In this document: piece after piece, positions 1 through 6,343 of the stretch
How the letters are laid out: each line of letters starts with the position of its first letter
How positions within the stretch are numbered: the stretch's first letter is position 1
Source: Streptomyces sp. CB01881
Lineage (GTDB): Bacteria > Actinomycetota > Actinomycetes > Streptomycetales > Streptomycetaceae
Assembly (NCBI RefSeq): GCF_002953255.1
Contig: NZ_CP026498.1
Span: 6,464,432 to 6,520,571, forward strand
Length of the DNA stretch: 56,140 nt
Direction of reading: 5' to 3'
Program-made: the position numbers and the translations under genes
Notes under the pieces: generated by a model
Database searches by the model: none
Told to the model about the DNA's origin: nothing
Seen by the model: only the letters and a program-made list of their open reading frames with translations

Positions 1-687
1 AGGAAGCCCATGTATCTGGTCGGCCTCGTCGAGCACGACGGTCCGGACGTCGGCCAGCTTGGCGCTGCCGCGGTTCAGCAGGTCGCGCAGACGGCCGGGG
101 GTGGCGACGAGGATGTCGACGCCGCGCTCCAGCGCGTAGATCTGGTTCGACATCGAGGTGCCGCCGCAGACGACCTTGAGCTTGAGGCCGAGCACCGAGC
201 CGAACGGCTCCAGGGCGTCGGCCACCTGCATGGCCAGCTCGCGGGTCGGGACGAGGATCAGGCCGCGCGGGTGCTTCGGCTTGGTGCGCTCGCCGTCGGC
301 GAGGCGGGTCAGCAGCGGCAGGCCGAAGCTGAGGGTCTTGCCGGAGCCGGTGCGGCCGCGGCCCAGCACGTCCTTGCCGGCCAGGGCGTCCGGGATGGTC
401 GCGGCCTGGATCGGGAAGGGGGTGGTGACGCCGCGCTTGGCGAGGGCGCGCACGACGTCGTCGTGCAGGCCCAGGTCGCCGAAGGTGATGGTGGGCTCGG
501 CGTCCTCGGCGGACTCCTCGTCCGCGACGGCCTCGTCGACGGCGGTCTCGGCGTCGGAGGAGTCGGCGACGGCCTCGGCGGCGTCGGCGGTGACGTCGAT
601 CAGCTCGGCGTCGGTTTCGGGGGTGGTGACATCGGCGGCGGACTCGCTCGCGGGCATGGCGAAGCGGGCGTCGTCAACGAGAGACAT
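1..687 (-). CDS. DEAD-box RNA helicase, N-terminal part (runs off the left edge)
   Basis: An ATP-dependent RNA helicase, presumably acting in RNA remodelling or ribosome biogenesis. The ATG at 687 opens a very acidic extension (residues 1-68), followed by the Q motif region (FPIQ, 91-94), motif I (GRTGSGKT, 111-118), motif Ia (PTRELA, 147-152), GG (175-176), TPGR (196-199) and DEAD (220-223). Motifs III-VI and the C-terminal RecA domain lie outside the window. The expected sequence after DEAD is roughly Q-M-x-D-M-G-F-L-P. The annotated frame instead reads Q-I-H-G-L-P, and MGFL appears only in another frame, so about five bases seem to be missing near 10-15. That is either an edge or assembly artefact or a real frameshift. 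The 190-base upstream leader (688-881) contains repeated GGCGCC hexamers and no gene. Confidence 0.9.
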   Translation of the reverse strand, partial: MSLVDDARFAMPASESAADVTTPETDAELIDVTADAAEAVADSSDAETAVDEAVADEESAEDAEPTITFGDLGLHDDVVRALAKRGVTTPFPIQAATIPDALAGKDVLGRGRTGSGKTLSFGLPLLTRLADGERTKPKHPRGLILVPTRELAMQVADALEPFGSVLGLKLKVVCGGTSMSNQIYALERGVDILVATPGRLRDLLNRGSAKLADVRTVVLDEADQIHGLP

Positions 688-881
688 GCAAAACCTTCCG
701 GAAGTGGCACGCGCCAAAGTCCGGGTTCTGTTTCACAACCGCCTCTATGCGGTCAGCCACGGATCGCCGGAACGCGCCAAGGGCGCCAGATGGGAATAGG
801 GCGCCAATCAAATGAATCAAACGAACGATCTACCACCATAGACGAACCTCGGGATCAGAGGCAAATGCGCTGGCCAGACTG

Positions 882-1664
882 CTAATGCCCGCCCGGGCCG
901 GGGCTCGGGGCCGAAGATCCGGAACTTCCGGAGGAGGGTTCGGTGGTCGGCGGGACGGTGGCGGCGGGCGTGGTGTGGCCGGGATCGGGAGTGGCGGACG
1001 GCCGTCCGGCCGGACTCGCCGCCGCGGTGCTGGTCGTGGAACCGCCGGAGCGCCCGTCACCGGTCCCGCCGCCCGGGCCCGCGGTGGCCCCGGACCCGCC
1101 CGCACCGCCCGTGGCGCCGCTGCCGGTGCCCGCCCCGCCGCCCGACGAGCCCGCGCCCGGCTGGGGTGCGGTGCCGGCGCTCGCGCCCCCGGCTGAACCG
1201 TTCGCGCCGGGAGCAGCCTCACCGGACGCGGCGCCGGGAACCGTGCCCGCGCCGTCGGTCGCGCCGTTCGCGCCGGGGGACGCCGCCCCCAGTACGGGGG
1301 TCAGGCCCATTCCCGGCGCGCTCTCCGTCTGCACGCCCCCGACGCGCTCCGACCGCCCGGACACGCCACCCTGGTGACCGCCGCCGCTCGGCGCGGCCGA
1401 CCCGCCGCCCGCGGCCCTGCCCGGCGTCCCGGCCTGGCCGACCGGCACCGCGCCGTGCTTCTCGTCCGCCGCCGGCCCCACCGACATGCAGCCGGTCAGG
1501 CCCAGTCCGGCCACCGCCAGCACCGCCGCCGCCCGCACCACGCCGTTCCGCACCGCCGCCGCCCTCGGCGCGGCCTCCCGGACCGCCACCGCCCGCACCA
1601 CCGCCGGACGGCCCTCCCGGGCGCCCGCCCCGCGCGCCGAAGTCACCGCACGCACCGCACGCAT
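882..1664 (-). CDS. low-complexity secreted lipoprotein
   Basis: A predicted lipoprotein of unknown function. From the ATG at 1664 the product is about 260 residues. An Arg-rich n-region and a hydrophobic stretch end in the lipobox L-T-G-C, with the lipidated Cys at residue 59 (codon 1488-1490), followed by M-S-V-G-P. The mature part is almost entirely Gly, Ala, Ser, Pro and Thr, with no recognisable domain, which suggests a disordered extracellular segment or cell-wall spacer. The start is uncertain: a GTG at 1553 would give a more normal signal peptide of about 20 residues, and the frame is open to 1826. The gene lies downstream of the crcB operon on the same strand after a 235-base gap, so it may be transcribed separately. 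The lipobox supports a real gene; the rest is composition only. Confidence 0.6.
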   Translation of the reverse strand: MRAVRAVTSARGAGAREGRPAVVRAVAVREAAPRAAAVRNGVVRAAAVLAVAGLGLTGCMSVGPAADEKHGAVPVGQAGTPGRAAGGGSAAPSGGGHQGGVSGRSERVGGVQTESAPGMGLTPVLGAASPGANGATDGAGTVPGAASGEAAPGANGSAGGASAGTAPQPGAGSSGGGAGTGSGATGGAGGSGATAGPGGGTGDGRSGGSTTSTAAASPAGRPSATPDPGHTTPAATVPPTTEPSSGSSGSSAPSPGPGGH

Positions 1665-1899
1665 TGCCGCCACCGCGCTCCCTCTCCCGCCGCCCCGTCC
1701 GGGGCCGCCCGGGCCGATCACCGGCCGCCCACCGCGCCCGGCACTACCGGTGCCCAACGCGCGCCCGGGGTGACGGGACACGGGCAGCCCGGCAGGAAGC
1801 CACCCGGCGCCATCCGCCCGGCGCAACCCCGGGGCTCCAAACCCCCCGGGGGCCCGAACTGCCCGGGGACCCCGCGCCCCGGGACCTCTCCGGCCCCGC

Positions 1900-2274
1900 T
1901 CAGCCCCAGAGCGCCGAGGCCAGACCCGCCCCCGCGTACACCGCCGCCAGCCCCACCACCAGGCTGCCCGCCACGTTGGCCACCGCGTACCGCCCGGCGC
2001 CGCTCTCGGCCAGCCGCAGGGTCTCGTACGAGAAGGTCGAGTACGTGGTCAGCGCCCCGCAGAACCCCGTCCCGAACAGCAGTTGGAGCTGCGAGGACGC
2101 CGCACCCGCCGCCACCGCCCCGGTCAGCAGGCCGAGCACCAGGCAGCCGGACGCGTTCACGGCGAAGGTCCCCCACGGGAAGACCGAGTCGTGCCGGGAC
2201 TGCACCGCCCGGTCGGTCAGGTACCGCAGCGGCGCGCCGACCACCGCCCCGGCCAGCACCAGCAGCCAGTTCAC
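1900..2274 (-). CDS. crcB: fluoride exporter CrcB/Fluc, second paralogue
   Basis: A small membrane protein of 124 residues in the CrcB/Fluc family, dimeric channels that expel fluoride from the cytoplasm. Four hydrophobic segments are visible, with family signatures F-A-V-N-A-S-G-C in TM2 and G-A-L-T-T-Y-S-T-F in TM3; the polar Asn and the TTYSTF region line the fluoride path in characterised members. The start is the GTG at 2274 because it overlaps the TGA of the upstream DUF190 gene as GTGA, which indicates translational coupling, and because the family N-terminus (N-W-L-L-V-L-A-G) begins there. An upstream in-frame ATG at 2388 would add 38 Arg/Gly-rich residues overlapping DUF190 and is unlikely. 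Together with the first crcB it probably forms a paired channel. Confidence 0.93.
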   Translation of the reverse strand: MNWLLVLAGAVVGAPLRYLTDRAVQSRHDSVFPWGTFAVNASGCLVLGLLTGAVAAGAASSQLQLLFGTGFCGALTTYSTFSYETLRLAESGAGRYAVANVAGSLVVGLAAVYAGAGLASALWG

Positions 2275-2693
2275 CCCGCCACCCCCGTCCCGGATCCCGC
2301 GCCGGACCCGCCCGCACCGGGGCCACCCGCACCGGGGCCCGTTCCCGCGTCGGACCGGCCCCGTCCCGCGTACCTGATCACCTCGCACGGGTCGAGCACC
2401 ACCAGCCCTTCCGCCACCAGCTCGTCCAGCTGCGGCAGGAAGGCCCGCACCCGCTCCTCGGCGTCCACGATCACCACCGCCACCGGCAGGTCCTCGCTCA
2501 TCGACAGCAGCCGCGCCGTGTGCACCAGCGACGAGGCACCGAAGCCCTCGATCCCCCGGAACACGCTCGCCCCGGCCAGCCCGGCGGCCCGCGCCCGGTG
2601 CACGATCTCGCTGTACAGCGGGCGGTGGTGCCAGCGGTCGTTCTCGCCGACCAGCACGGTGAGCCGCAGCGCGGGCCCGGTCAGACCGGTCAT
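2271..2693 (-). CDS. DUF190 family protein between two crcB genes
   Basis: A protein of 140 residues in the DUF190 family: a soluble alpha/beta, PII-like ferredoxin-fold protein of undefined biochemical role that often neighbours crcB. The conserved stretch LTVLVGENDRWHHRPLYSEI is near the N-terminus, followed by A-G-L-A-G-A-S-V-F-R-G-I-E-G-F-G and V-V-I-V-D-A-E-E-R-V. The last 25 or so residues are a Gly/Ala/Ser tail. It overlaps the upstream crcB by four bases (ATGA at 2690-2693) and the downstream crcB by four bases (GTGA at 2271-2274), so all three are co-translated. A regulatory or coupling role for fluoride export is inferred from this context, not shown. Confidence 0.9.
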   Translation of the reverse strand: MTGLTGPALRLTVLVGENDRWHHRPLYSEIVHRARAAGLAGASVFRGIEGFGASSLVHTARLLSMSEDLPVAVVIVDAEERVRAFLPQLDELVAEGLVVLDPCEVIRYAGRGRSDAGTGPGAGGPGAGGSGAGSGTGVAG

Positions 2694-3214
2694 CGCCCCT
2701 CCCTTGCGCCCCGGCGGATCAGACGCCGCGTCAACCCCGCCGCCGCCCACACCGCGGCCAGCGCCGCCAGCAGCGTCAGCCCCAGGTAGGCCGGCCCGGC
2801 GCCCGGCCGGCCCTCCTCCAGCAGCCGCCGGATGTCCACCGCGTACGTCGAGAAGGTGGTGAACCCGCCCAGCACGCCGGTCCCGAAGAACGGCCGCAGC
2901 AGCGGGTGCGCCGGCCGGCCCTCGGTGATCGCCACCAGGAACACGCCGATCACCGCGCAGCCGACCACGTTCACCACCAGCGTGGTCCAGGGGAAGTCCG
3001 CAGGCCCGTCCGGCCAGAGCAGCGCCGCCCCGTAGCGGGCCGACGCCCCGACCGCCCCGCCCAGCGCCACCACCGCGACGGCCGGCCCCTGCCCGCGCAG
3101 CACCGGCGGCCGCCGCGGCACGGCCGCCCCGGGCCCCACCCGCGGCGGCCCGTCCACCGCGCTGCCCGCGGCGCCGCCCGCCGGGCCGCCTGCTGAACCG
3201 TTCGAGGTCGCCAT
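2690..3214 (-). CDS. crcB: fluoride exporter CrcB/Fluc, first paralogue
   Basis: A CrcB/Fluc channel protein. The core (four membrane segments) includes GGAVGASARYG in TM1, T-L-V-V-N-V-V-G-C in TM2 and G-G-F-T-T-F-S-T-Y in TM3. It has a roughly 45-residue Gly/Pro/Arg-rich N-terminal extension absent from the second paralogue. The start is given at the ATG at 3214; a GTG at 3229 would add five residues, and neither has a convincing ribosome-binding site. It is the first gene of the crcB-DUF190-crcB operon. Only 64 bases separate it from the divergent metallopeptidase, which is too short for a fluoride riboswitch plus promoter, so I see no riboswitch control. Confidence 0.92.
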   Translation of the reverse strand: MATSNGSAGGPAGGAAGSAVDGPPRVGPGAAVPRRPPVLRGQGPAVAVVALGGAVGASARYGAALLWPDGPADFPWTTLVVNVVGCAVIGVFLVAITEGRPAHPLLRPFFGTGVLGGFTTFSTYAVDIRRLLEEGRPGAGPAYLGLTLLAALAAVWAAAGLTRRLIRRGAREGR

Positions 3215-3278
3215 GGGCCCATGAAACACCGGCCCCGACCGTCTGGCACGCCGTCACCCCAGACCCGACAATGATCCG

Positions 3279-3626
3279 GTGGAGATGACCCGGGAAGAGT
3301 TCGAGACGCTGGTCAGTGACGCACTCGACCAGATTCCCCCGCAGCTCGCGGCCATGATGGACAACGTCGCCGTCTTCGTCGAGGACGAGCCCGACCCCGC
3401 CGACCCCGAACTCCTCGGCCTCTACGAGGGCACCCCCCTCACCGAGCGCGGCGAGTGGTACGCCGGCGTCCTGCCCGACCGGATCATCGTCTACCTCGGT
3501 CCGACCCTGCGGCACTGCGAGACCCGCGAGCAGGTGGTGGACGAGGTCCGCACCACCGTGATCCACGAGGTCGCCCACCACTTCGGCTTCGACGACCACG
3601 AGCTCGACGAGCTCGGCTGGTCCTGA
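3279..3626 (+). CDS. zincin-like metallopeptidase family protein
   Basis: A 115-residue protein with the active-site motif H-E-V-A-H-H-F-G-F-D-D-H (HExxH plus a third downstream ligand), which matches the small actinobacterial zincin-like family formerly called DUF1025. The N-terminus M-T-R-E-E-F-E-x-L-V-x-D-A-L-D-x-I-P and the central VEDEP are also typical. It is cytoplasmic, with no signal or membrane segment. A Zn-dependent peptidase function is predicted from the motif only. The GTG at 3279 is used as start; the ATG two codons later (3285) is equally possible. It is divergent from the crcB operon and followed by a tRNA promoter. Confidence 0.85.
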   Translation: MEMTREEFETLVSDALDQIPPQLAAMMDNVAVFVEDEPDPADPELLGLYEGTPLTERGEWYAGVLPDRIIVYLGPTLRHCETREQVVDEVRTTVIHEVAHHFGFDDHELDELGWS

Positions 3627-3669
3627 ACCCCCGCCCCCACCGGTCCCGCCCGGTCGGTCGAAACCCGTT

Positions 3670-3698
3670 TTGGCGTTCGGCCCGAGATCCCATATGCT
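3670..3698 (+). promoter_or_regulatory. candidate promoter of the tRNA-Glu/Asp/Phe cluster
   Basis: TTGGCG (3670-3675), a 17-base spacer and TATGCT (3693-3698) resemble a HrdB-type -35/-10 pair. It lies 46 bases before tRNA-Glu. No experiment supports it; spacing and position are the evidence. Confidence 0.5.
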
Positions 3699-3743
3699 TC
3701 TCGACGTCCCCGGGAACGCTGGAAACAGCCGGAACGGCCGCAA

Positions 3744-3816
3744 GCCCTCATCGTCTAGTGGCCCAGGACGCCGCCCTTTCAAGGCGGTAGCACGGGTTCG
3801 AATCCCGTTGGGGGCA
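3744..3816 (+). tRNA. tRNA-Glu (anticodon TTC)
   Basis: A complete cloverleaf. The acceptor GCCCTCA pairs with TGGGGGC through one T-G wobble, with discriminator A at 3816. The anticodon stem CCGCC/GGCGG encloses loop CTTTCAA with anticodon TTC at 3778-3780. The T arm contains GGTTCGAATCC. CCA is not encoded. It is first in a three-tRNA cluster. Confidence 0.96.
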
Positions 3817-3872
3817 CGCAGTACCGTAGTAAAGTGCAGTGCGCAAGACCTCATGTGGAGAAATCCGCACTA

Positions 3873-3946
3873 GGTCCCGTGGAGCAGTTGGTTAGCTCGC
3901 CACCCTGTCAAGGTGGAGGTCGCGGGTTCAAGTCCCGTCGGGATCG
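3873..3946 (+). tRNA. tRNA-Asp (anticodon GTC), first copy
   Basis: The acceptor GGTCCCG pairs with CGGGATC, discriminator G. The anticodon stem CCACC/GGTGG encloses CTGTCAA with anticodon GTC at 3907-3909. It is identical over its full 74 bases to the copy at 17734-17807. A small hairpin with a GCAA loop (3949-3964) separates it from tRNA-Phe. Confidence 0.97.
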
Positions 3947-3973
3947 CTCGTCTCGCAAGAGACGGTGCAGTAC

Positions 3974-4047
3974 GGCCAGGTAGCTCAGTTGGTACGAGCG
4001 TCCGCCTGAAAAGCGGAAGGTCGCCGGTTCGACCCCGGCCCTGGCCA
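3974..4047 (+). tRNA. tRNA-Phe (anticodon GAA), integration target
   Basis: The acceptor GGCCAGG pairs with CCTGGCC, discriminator A at 4047. The anticodon stem TCCGC/GCGGA encloses CTGAAAA with anticodon GAA at 4008-4010. Bases 4004-4048, from the anticodon stem to one base past the tRNA, recur exactly at 7705-7749. This is the usual signature of integration into a tRNA 3' end that leaves the tRNA intact. Confidence 0.97.
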
Positions 4048-4048
4048 C
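4004..4048 (+). repeat. attL-like direct repeat inside tRNA-Phe
   Basis: Forty-five bases starting GCCTGAAAAGCGG and ending CCTGGCCAC are identical to 7705-7749. The flanking bases differ on both sides (C4003 versus G7704, A4049 versus C7750), so the repeat limits are sharp. Most of it lies within the functional tRNA. Confidence 0.9.
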
Positions 4049-4066
4049 ATAGCCTGACCAGGTACG

Positions 4067-4100
4067 ATGCCCTCGAAGCAGATCGCTTCGGGGGCATTTT
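4067..4100 (+). terminator. rho-independent terminator after tRNA-Phe
   Basis: A 13-pair stem (4067-4079 with 4085-4097, one T-G wobble) with a five-base loop is followed directly by a T run (4097-4100) and further T-rich sequence. It ends the tRNA cluster and belongs to the left arm of the island. Confidence 0.85.
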
Positions 4101-4154
4101 CGTGTTGTTGACGCCAACGGGACAGCGGACGGTCGTTTCTCCCGCCCGGTCGTG

Positions 4155-4188
4155 AGTACGTGACGTACTTGACGTACTTGACGTACTT
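4155..4188 (+). promoter_or_regulatory. iterated operator-like repeats upstream of the antitoxin-like gene
   Basis: AGTACGT-G-ACGTACT (4155-4169) is a perfect inverted repeat with a one-base spacer. It overlaps three perfect tandem copies of GACGTACTT (4162-4170, 4171-4179, 4180-4188). The array ends 42 bases before the ATG at 4231. In type II toxin-antitoxin operons the antitoxin usually binds such repeats for autoregulation; here that is inferred. Confidence 0.6.
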
Positions 4189-4230
4189 GACCGCTAGCGC
4201 GACCCTGGTTCTCGGACGAGGAGGCTCCCA

Positions 4231-4647
4231 ATGACAGCAGTCCACTACGAGAGCTACACCGAAGCCCGAGCACACCTGAAGGATCTACTGGACGCGGCGG
4301 GGCAGGGCCGGGTCGCAACCGTTCGCCGAGACACCGGCCGTGCGGCCGTGGTCGACGCAGGGCGGCTGCGCCACGCCCTCACACTGCTGTGCCCGTCCAA
4401 GGCCCAGATGGTCGCCGAGGGCGGCGGCTGGTCGGTGTTCTTCCCCGGCCTCCCTGTCGCCGCGGACGGCGGCACGTTCGATGAGGCCATCGACGAGATG
4501 GTCGAGGCGCTGCGCGAGTACGCGGAGGACTGGCAGGACCGGCTCCTGAACGCGCCCAACCATCGCGACAACTGGGGCCTGGTTCAGCTGATCGGCCTCA
4601 GCGACGACGAGCAGCTCCGTGATTGGCTGCTCGGAGTCGCGAAGTGA
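4231..4647 (+). CDS. antitoxin-like protein (Phd/YefM-like plus HicB-like regions)
   Basis: A 138-residue protein with two recognisable parts. Residues 1-50 (E-S-Y-T-E-A-R-A-H-L-K-D-L-L-D-A, then V-R-R-D-T-G-R-A-A-V-V-D-A) resemble Phd/YefM antitoxins, which bind DNA and neutralise a partner. Residues 58-95 (GGWSVFFPGLPVAADGGTFDEA and following) resemble the HicB antitoxin fold. A consensus AGGAGG (4219-4224) lies six bases before the ATG, and the operator-like repeats sit just upstream. Its TGA overlaps the GTG of the next gene (GTGA at 4644-4647), which is the classic arrangement of antitoxin followed by partner. The composite domain order is unusual. Toxin neutralisation is a prediction. 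Confidence 0.72.
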   Translation: MTAVHYESYTEARAHLKDLLDAAGQGRVATVRRDTGRAAVVDAGRLRHALTLLCPSKAQMVAEGGGWSVFFPGLPVAADGGTFDEAIDEMVEALREYAEDWQDRLLNAPNHRDNWGLVQLIGLSDDEQLRDWLLGVAK

Positions 4648-5069
4648 CCTGGCCTCAGCCGACACGCGAACGGCACGGGCAGTTCTGCACGGGTGAAGGC
4701 TGGGACCGCGTACGTGACGCGCGCGGCCGCACCGGCACCCACCACATCACCTATGAGTTCGGGCTCCCCGACGGGCGGATCCTGCGGACTCGGGTATCGC
4801 ATCCGGTCGACCGCACCGCGTACGGCGCGAGCATGTGGGCACACATCCTCCGCGATCAGCTGGACGTGACGGAGGATGTCTTCTGGCCGTGCGTCCTGGA
4901 CGGCACGCTTCCCGATCGAGGCGCGCCTGAGCCACCACGCGAGGCGCTTCCCGTAGATCTGGTCTACATGCTGATCAACCGCGTCGGGCTCACCGAGGAC
5001 CAGATCGCCGAGCTGAGCAAGGCCCAGGCGATCGAGCGACTCCAGCAGTTCTGGACCGAGGGGCACTGA
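4644..5069 (+). CDS. putative toxin partner ('cytotoxic translational repressor' type)
   Basis: A 141-residue protein starting at the GTG at 4644, inside the upstream stop codon. A TTG at 4623 opens the same frame but would overlap the antitoxin by 25 bases. Characteristic stretches are C-T-x-E-G-W-D-x-V-R-D-A-R-G-R-T-G-T-H-H, Y-E-F-x-L-P-D-G-R-I-L-R-T-R-V-S-H-P-V and a C-terminal G-L-T-E-D-Q-I-A-E-L-S-K. From memory, close Streptomyces relatives carry the automatic label 'cytotoxic translational repressor of toxin-antitoxin stability system'. I see no RelE, MazF or PIN catalytic pattern, so activity is unproven. The coupling to an antitoxin-like gene is the main functional evidence. Confidence 0.7.
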   Translation: MTWPQPTRERHGQFCTGEGWDRVRDARGRTGTHHITYEFGLPDGRILRTRVSHPVDRTAYGASMWAHILRDQLDVTEDVFWPCVLDGTLPDRGAPEPPREALPVDLVYMLINRVGLTEDQIAELSKAQAIERLQQFWTEGH

Positions 5070-5142
5070 TTCCGGTCGCTGGATCGCGGCCCGGGGCCAC
5101 CCGGTCTCCCTTGGCGAGCCTCACGCGCGGGAAGGACGGGCG

Positions 5143-6273
5143 TCAGCCCCGCAGCGCCCGATCGTCGAGGCGGCGCAGCAGGCCGGGCAGGTGCCGATGC
5201 TGGTCGCGGAGCGCGGCCAGCCGCTGCCGGAACTGGAGGCCGCGTCCGACGTGGTCGCAGGCGTCACGGAGCTGGACCAGGAGGGCCACGGCAGTGTCGT
5301 AGCGGGCCGTCTGCTTGCGGGCGACGTGGTTCTCGACCTCGTGCCAGATCGCCTCCTCGTCGGTGGCCAGAGCTGTCAGCTTCTTCGCCCGCGCCTCGGC
5401 TCGAACCCGGTCGGCGCGCTGTCGGCGTTCGGTGGCCCGCGCGTGCGCTGCGTCCAGCAGTTCCGCAACGGAGCGCTGCCCCGGCACCGTCGCGACAGTG
5501 GGTTCGCCACGCAGGCGGCGCACGAGTTCTGCTCCCAGCTGAGGCTCATCACCCACCGCGAGGCGCAACAGCAGGTCGTTCTTCTCCGTCTCGGGCAGTG
5601 CGGCGATCAGCGGCGCCAACTCCTTCTTCCCGGGCCGCTTCCGAGGCACGGGGGCGGGCGAGCTGGCCTGGGCGGCGACCGCCAGCAGGTCGGCGTCGAC
5701 ACGCAGGAAGTCCGCGAGCGCTCGCTGCGGTGCGGTGAGCCGGTCGAGCCCGGCCGGTACCGGAGGCTCGACTGCTTCCTGGTAGGTCTCGTCGTCGTCC
5801 TGGAGTTGCCAGGCGCCGATGCCGGACAGCCACGCGAGGTACAGGGCGCGGTGATCCCCGGAAGCCAGCTCGGCCCGTACCCCGGCGATGGCACCGAGCG
5901 AGTCCTCGGCGCCCTCCTCCCAGTCCCCGCCCTCGTCCTCGCTGCGTAGGTCCAGAACGAGGTGGGTCTTGGTCGTCCATGCCTCGACGCACTCGTCGAA
6001 GAAGTACGGCTCCAGCGCCCGCAGCGTGAGCTGCCCCTTGGGCAAGCGCAGGATCACCTGATGGGTGCCCCAGTTGGTCAAGTAGAGGTGAGCGTCGTAG
6101 TACTGCTCCACCATCCGTCTCGGGTCACCTCGAAAGTTGCCCCACTGGTATTCGTTGGTGAAGCTGGCCGCGGTGATCCGGGCCCGGGTCGACAGCGACC
6201 GCAGTTCTTCCTGCTCCTCACGGGTCAGCGGGCGGTCGATCGCCAGGAACTCGTAGTACTGGTACTCGCTCAT
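5143..6273 (-). CDS. conserved hypothetical protein with S-E-Y-Q-Y-Y-E-F N-terminus
   Basis: I recognise this as a widespread bacterial hypothetical protein but know no assigned function. From the ATG at 6273 it has 376 residues. The N-terminal third is most distinctive (S-E-Y-Q-Y-Y-E-F-L-A-I-D-R-P-L-T, then S-L-S-T-R-A-R-I-T and F-x-N-E-Y-Q-W-G-N-F-R-G-D-P). The middle has acidic segments, and residues 270-320 are Arg/Ala/Glu-rich, consistent with a coiled coil. It lacks a signal peptide and membrane segments. A GTG at 6303 would add ten residues. It is divergent from the pRiA4b ORF-3-like gene across 70 bases. In other genomes I recall this family beside large zinc-finger or helicase genes, hinting at nucleic-acid work, but this is not established. 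Confidence 0.75.
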   Translation of the reverse strand: MSEYQYYEFLAIDRPLTREEQEELRSLSTRARITAASFTNEYQWGNFRGDPRRMVEQYYDAHLYLTNWGTHQVILRLPKGQLTLRALEPYFFDECVEAWTTKTHLVLDLRSEDEGGDWEEGAEDSLGAIAGVRAELASGDHRALYLAWLSGIGAWQLQDDDETYQEAVEPPVPAGLDRLTAPQRALADFLRVDADLLAVAAQASSPAPVPRKRPGKKELAPLIAALPETEKNDLLLRLAVGDEPQLGAELVRRLRGEPTVATVPGQRSVAELLDAAHARATERRQRADRVRAEARAKKLTALATDEEAIWHEVENHVARKQTARYDTAVALLVQLRDACDHVGRGLQFRQRLAALRDQHRHLPGLLRRLDDRALRG

Positions 6274-6343
6274 CGCCGCGACCCTAGCGGGTCTGCCGAC
6301 CATCGATGATGGAATCCGTCAAGTCCAAGGCAGACAGGAACCG

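Noticed and set aside
1166..2789. Long plus-strand frames over the lipoprotein and crcB operon
   Set aside because: Arg/Pro-rich antisense shadows; minus-strand CrcB and DUF190 are unmistakable.
3215..3278. Fluoride (crcB) riboswitch
   Set aside because: The divergent gap is only 64 bases and shows no riboswitch-like pairing.
4162..4188. Replication-origin iterons
   Set aside because: Only three 9-base units, no replication gene in the island, and a position directly before an antitoxin-like gene fits an operator better.
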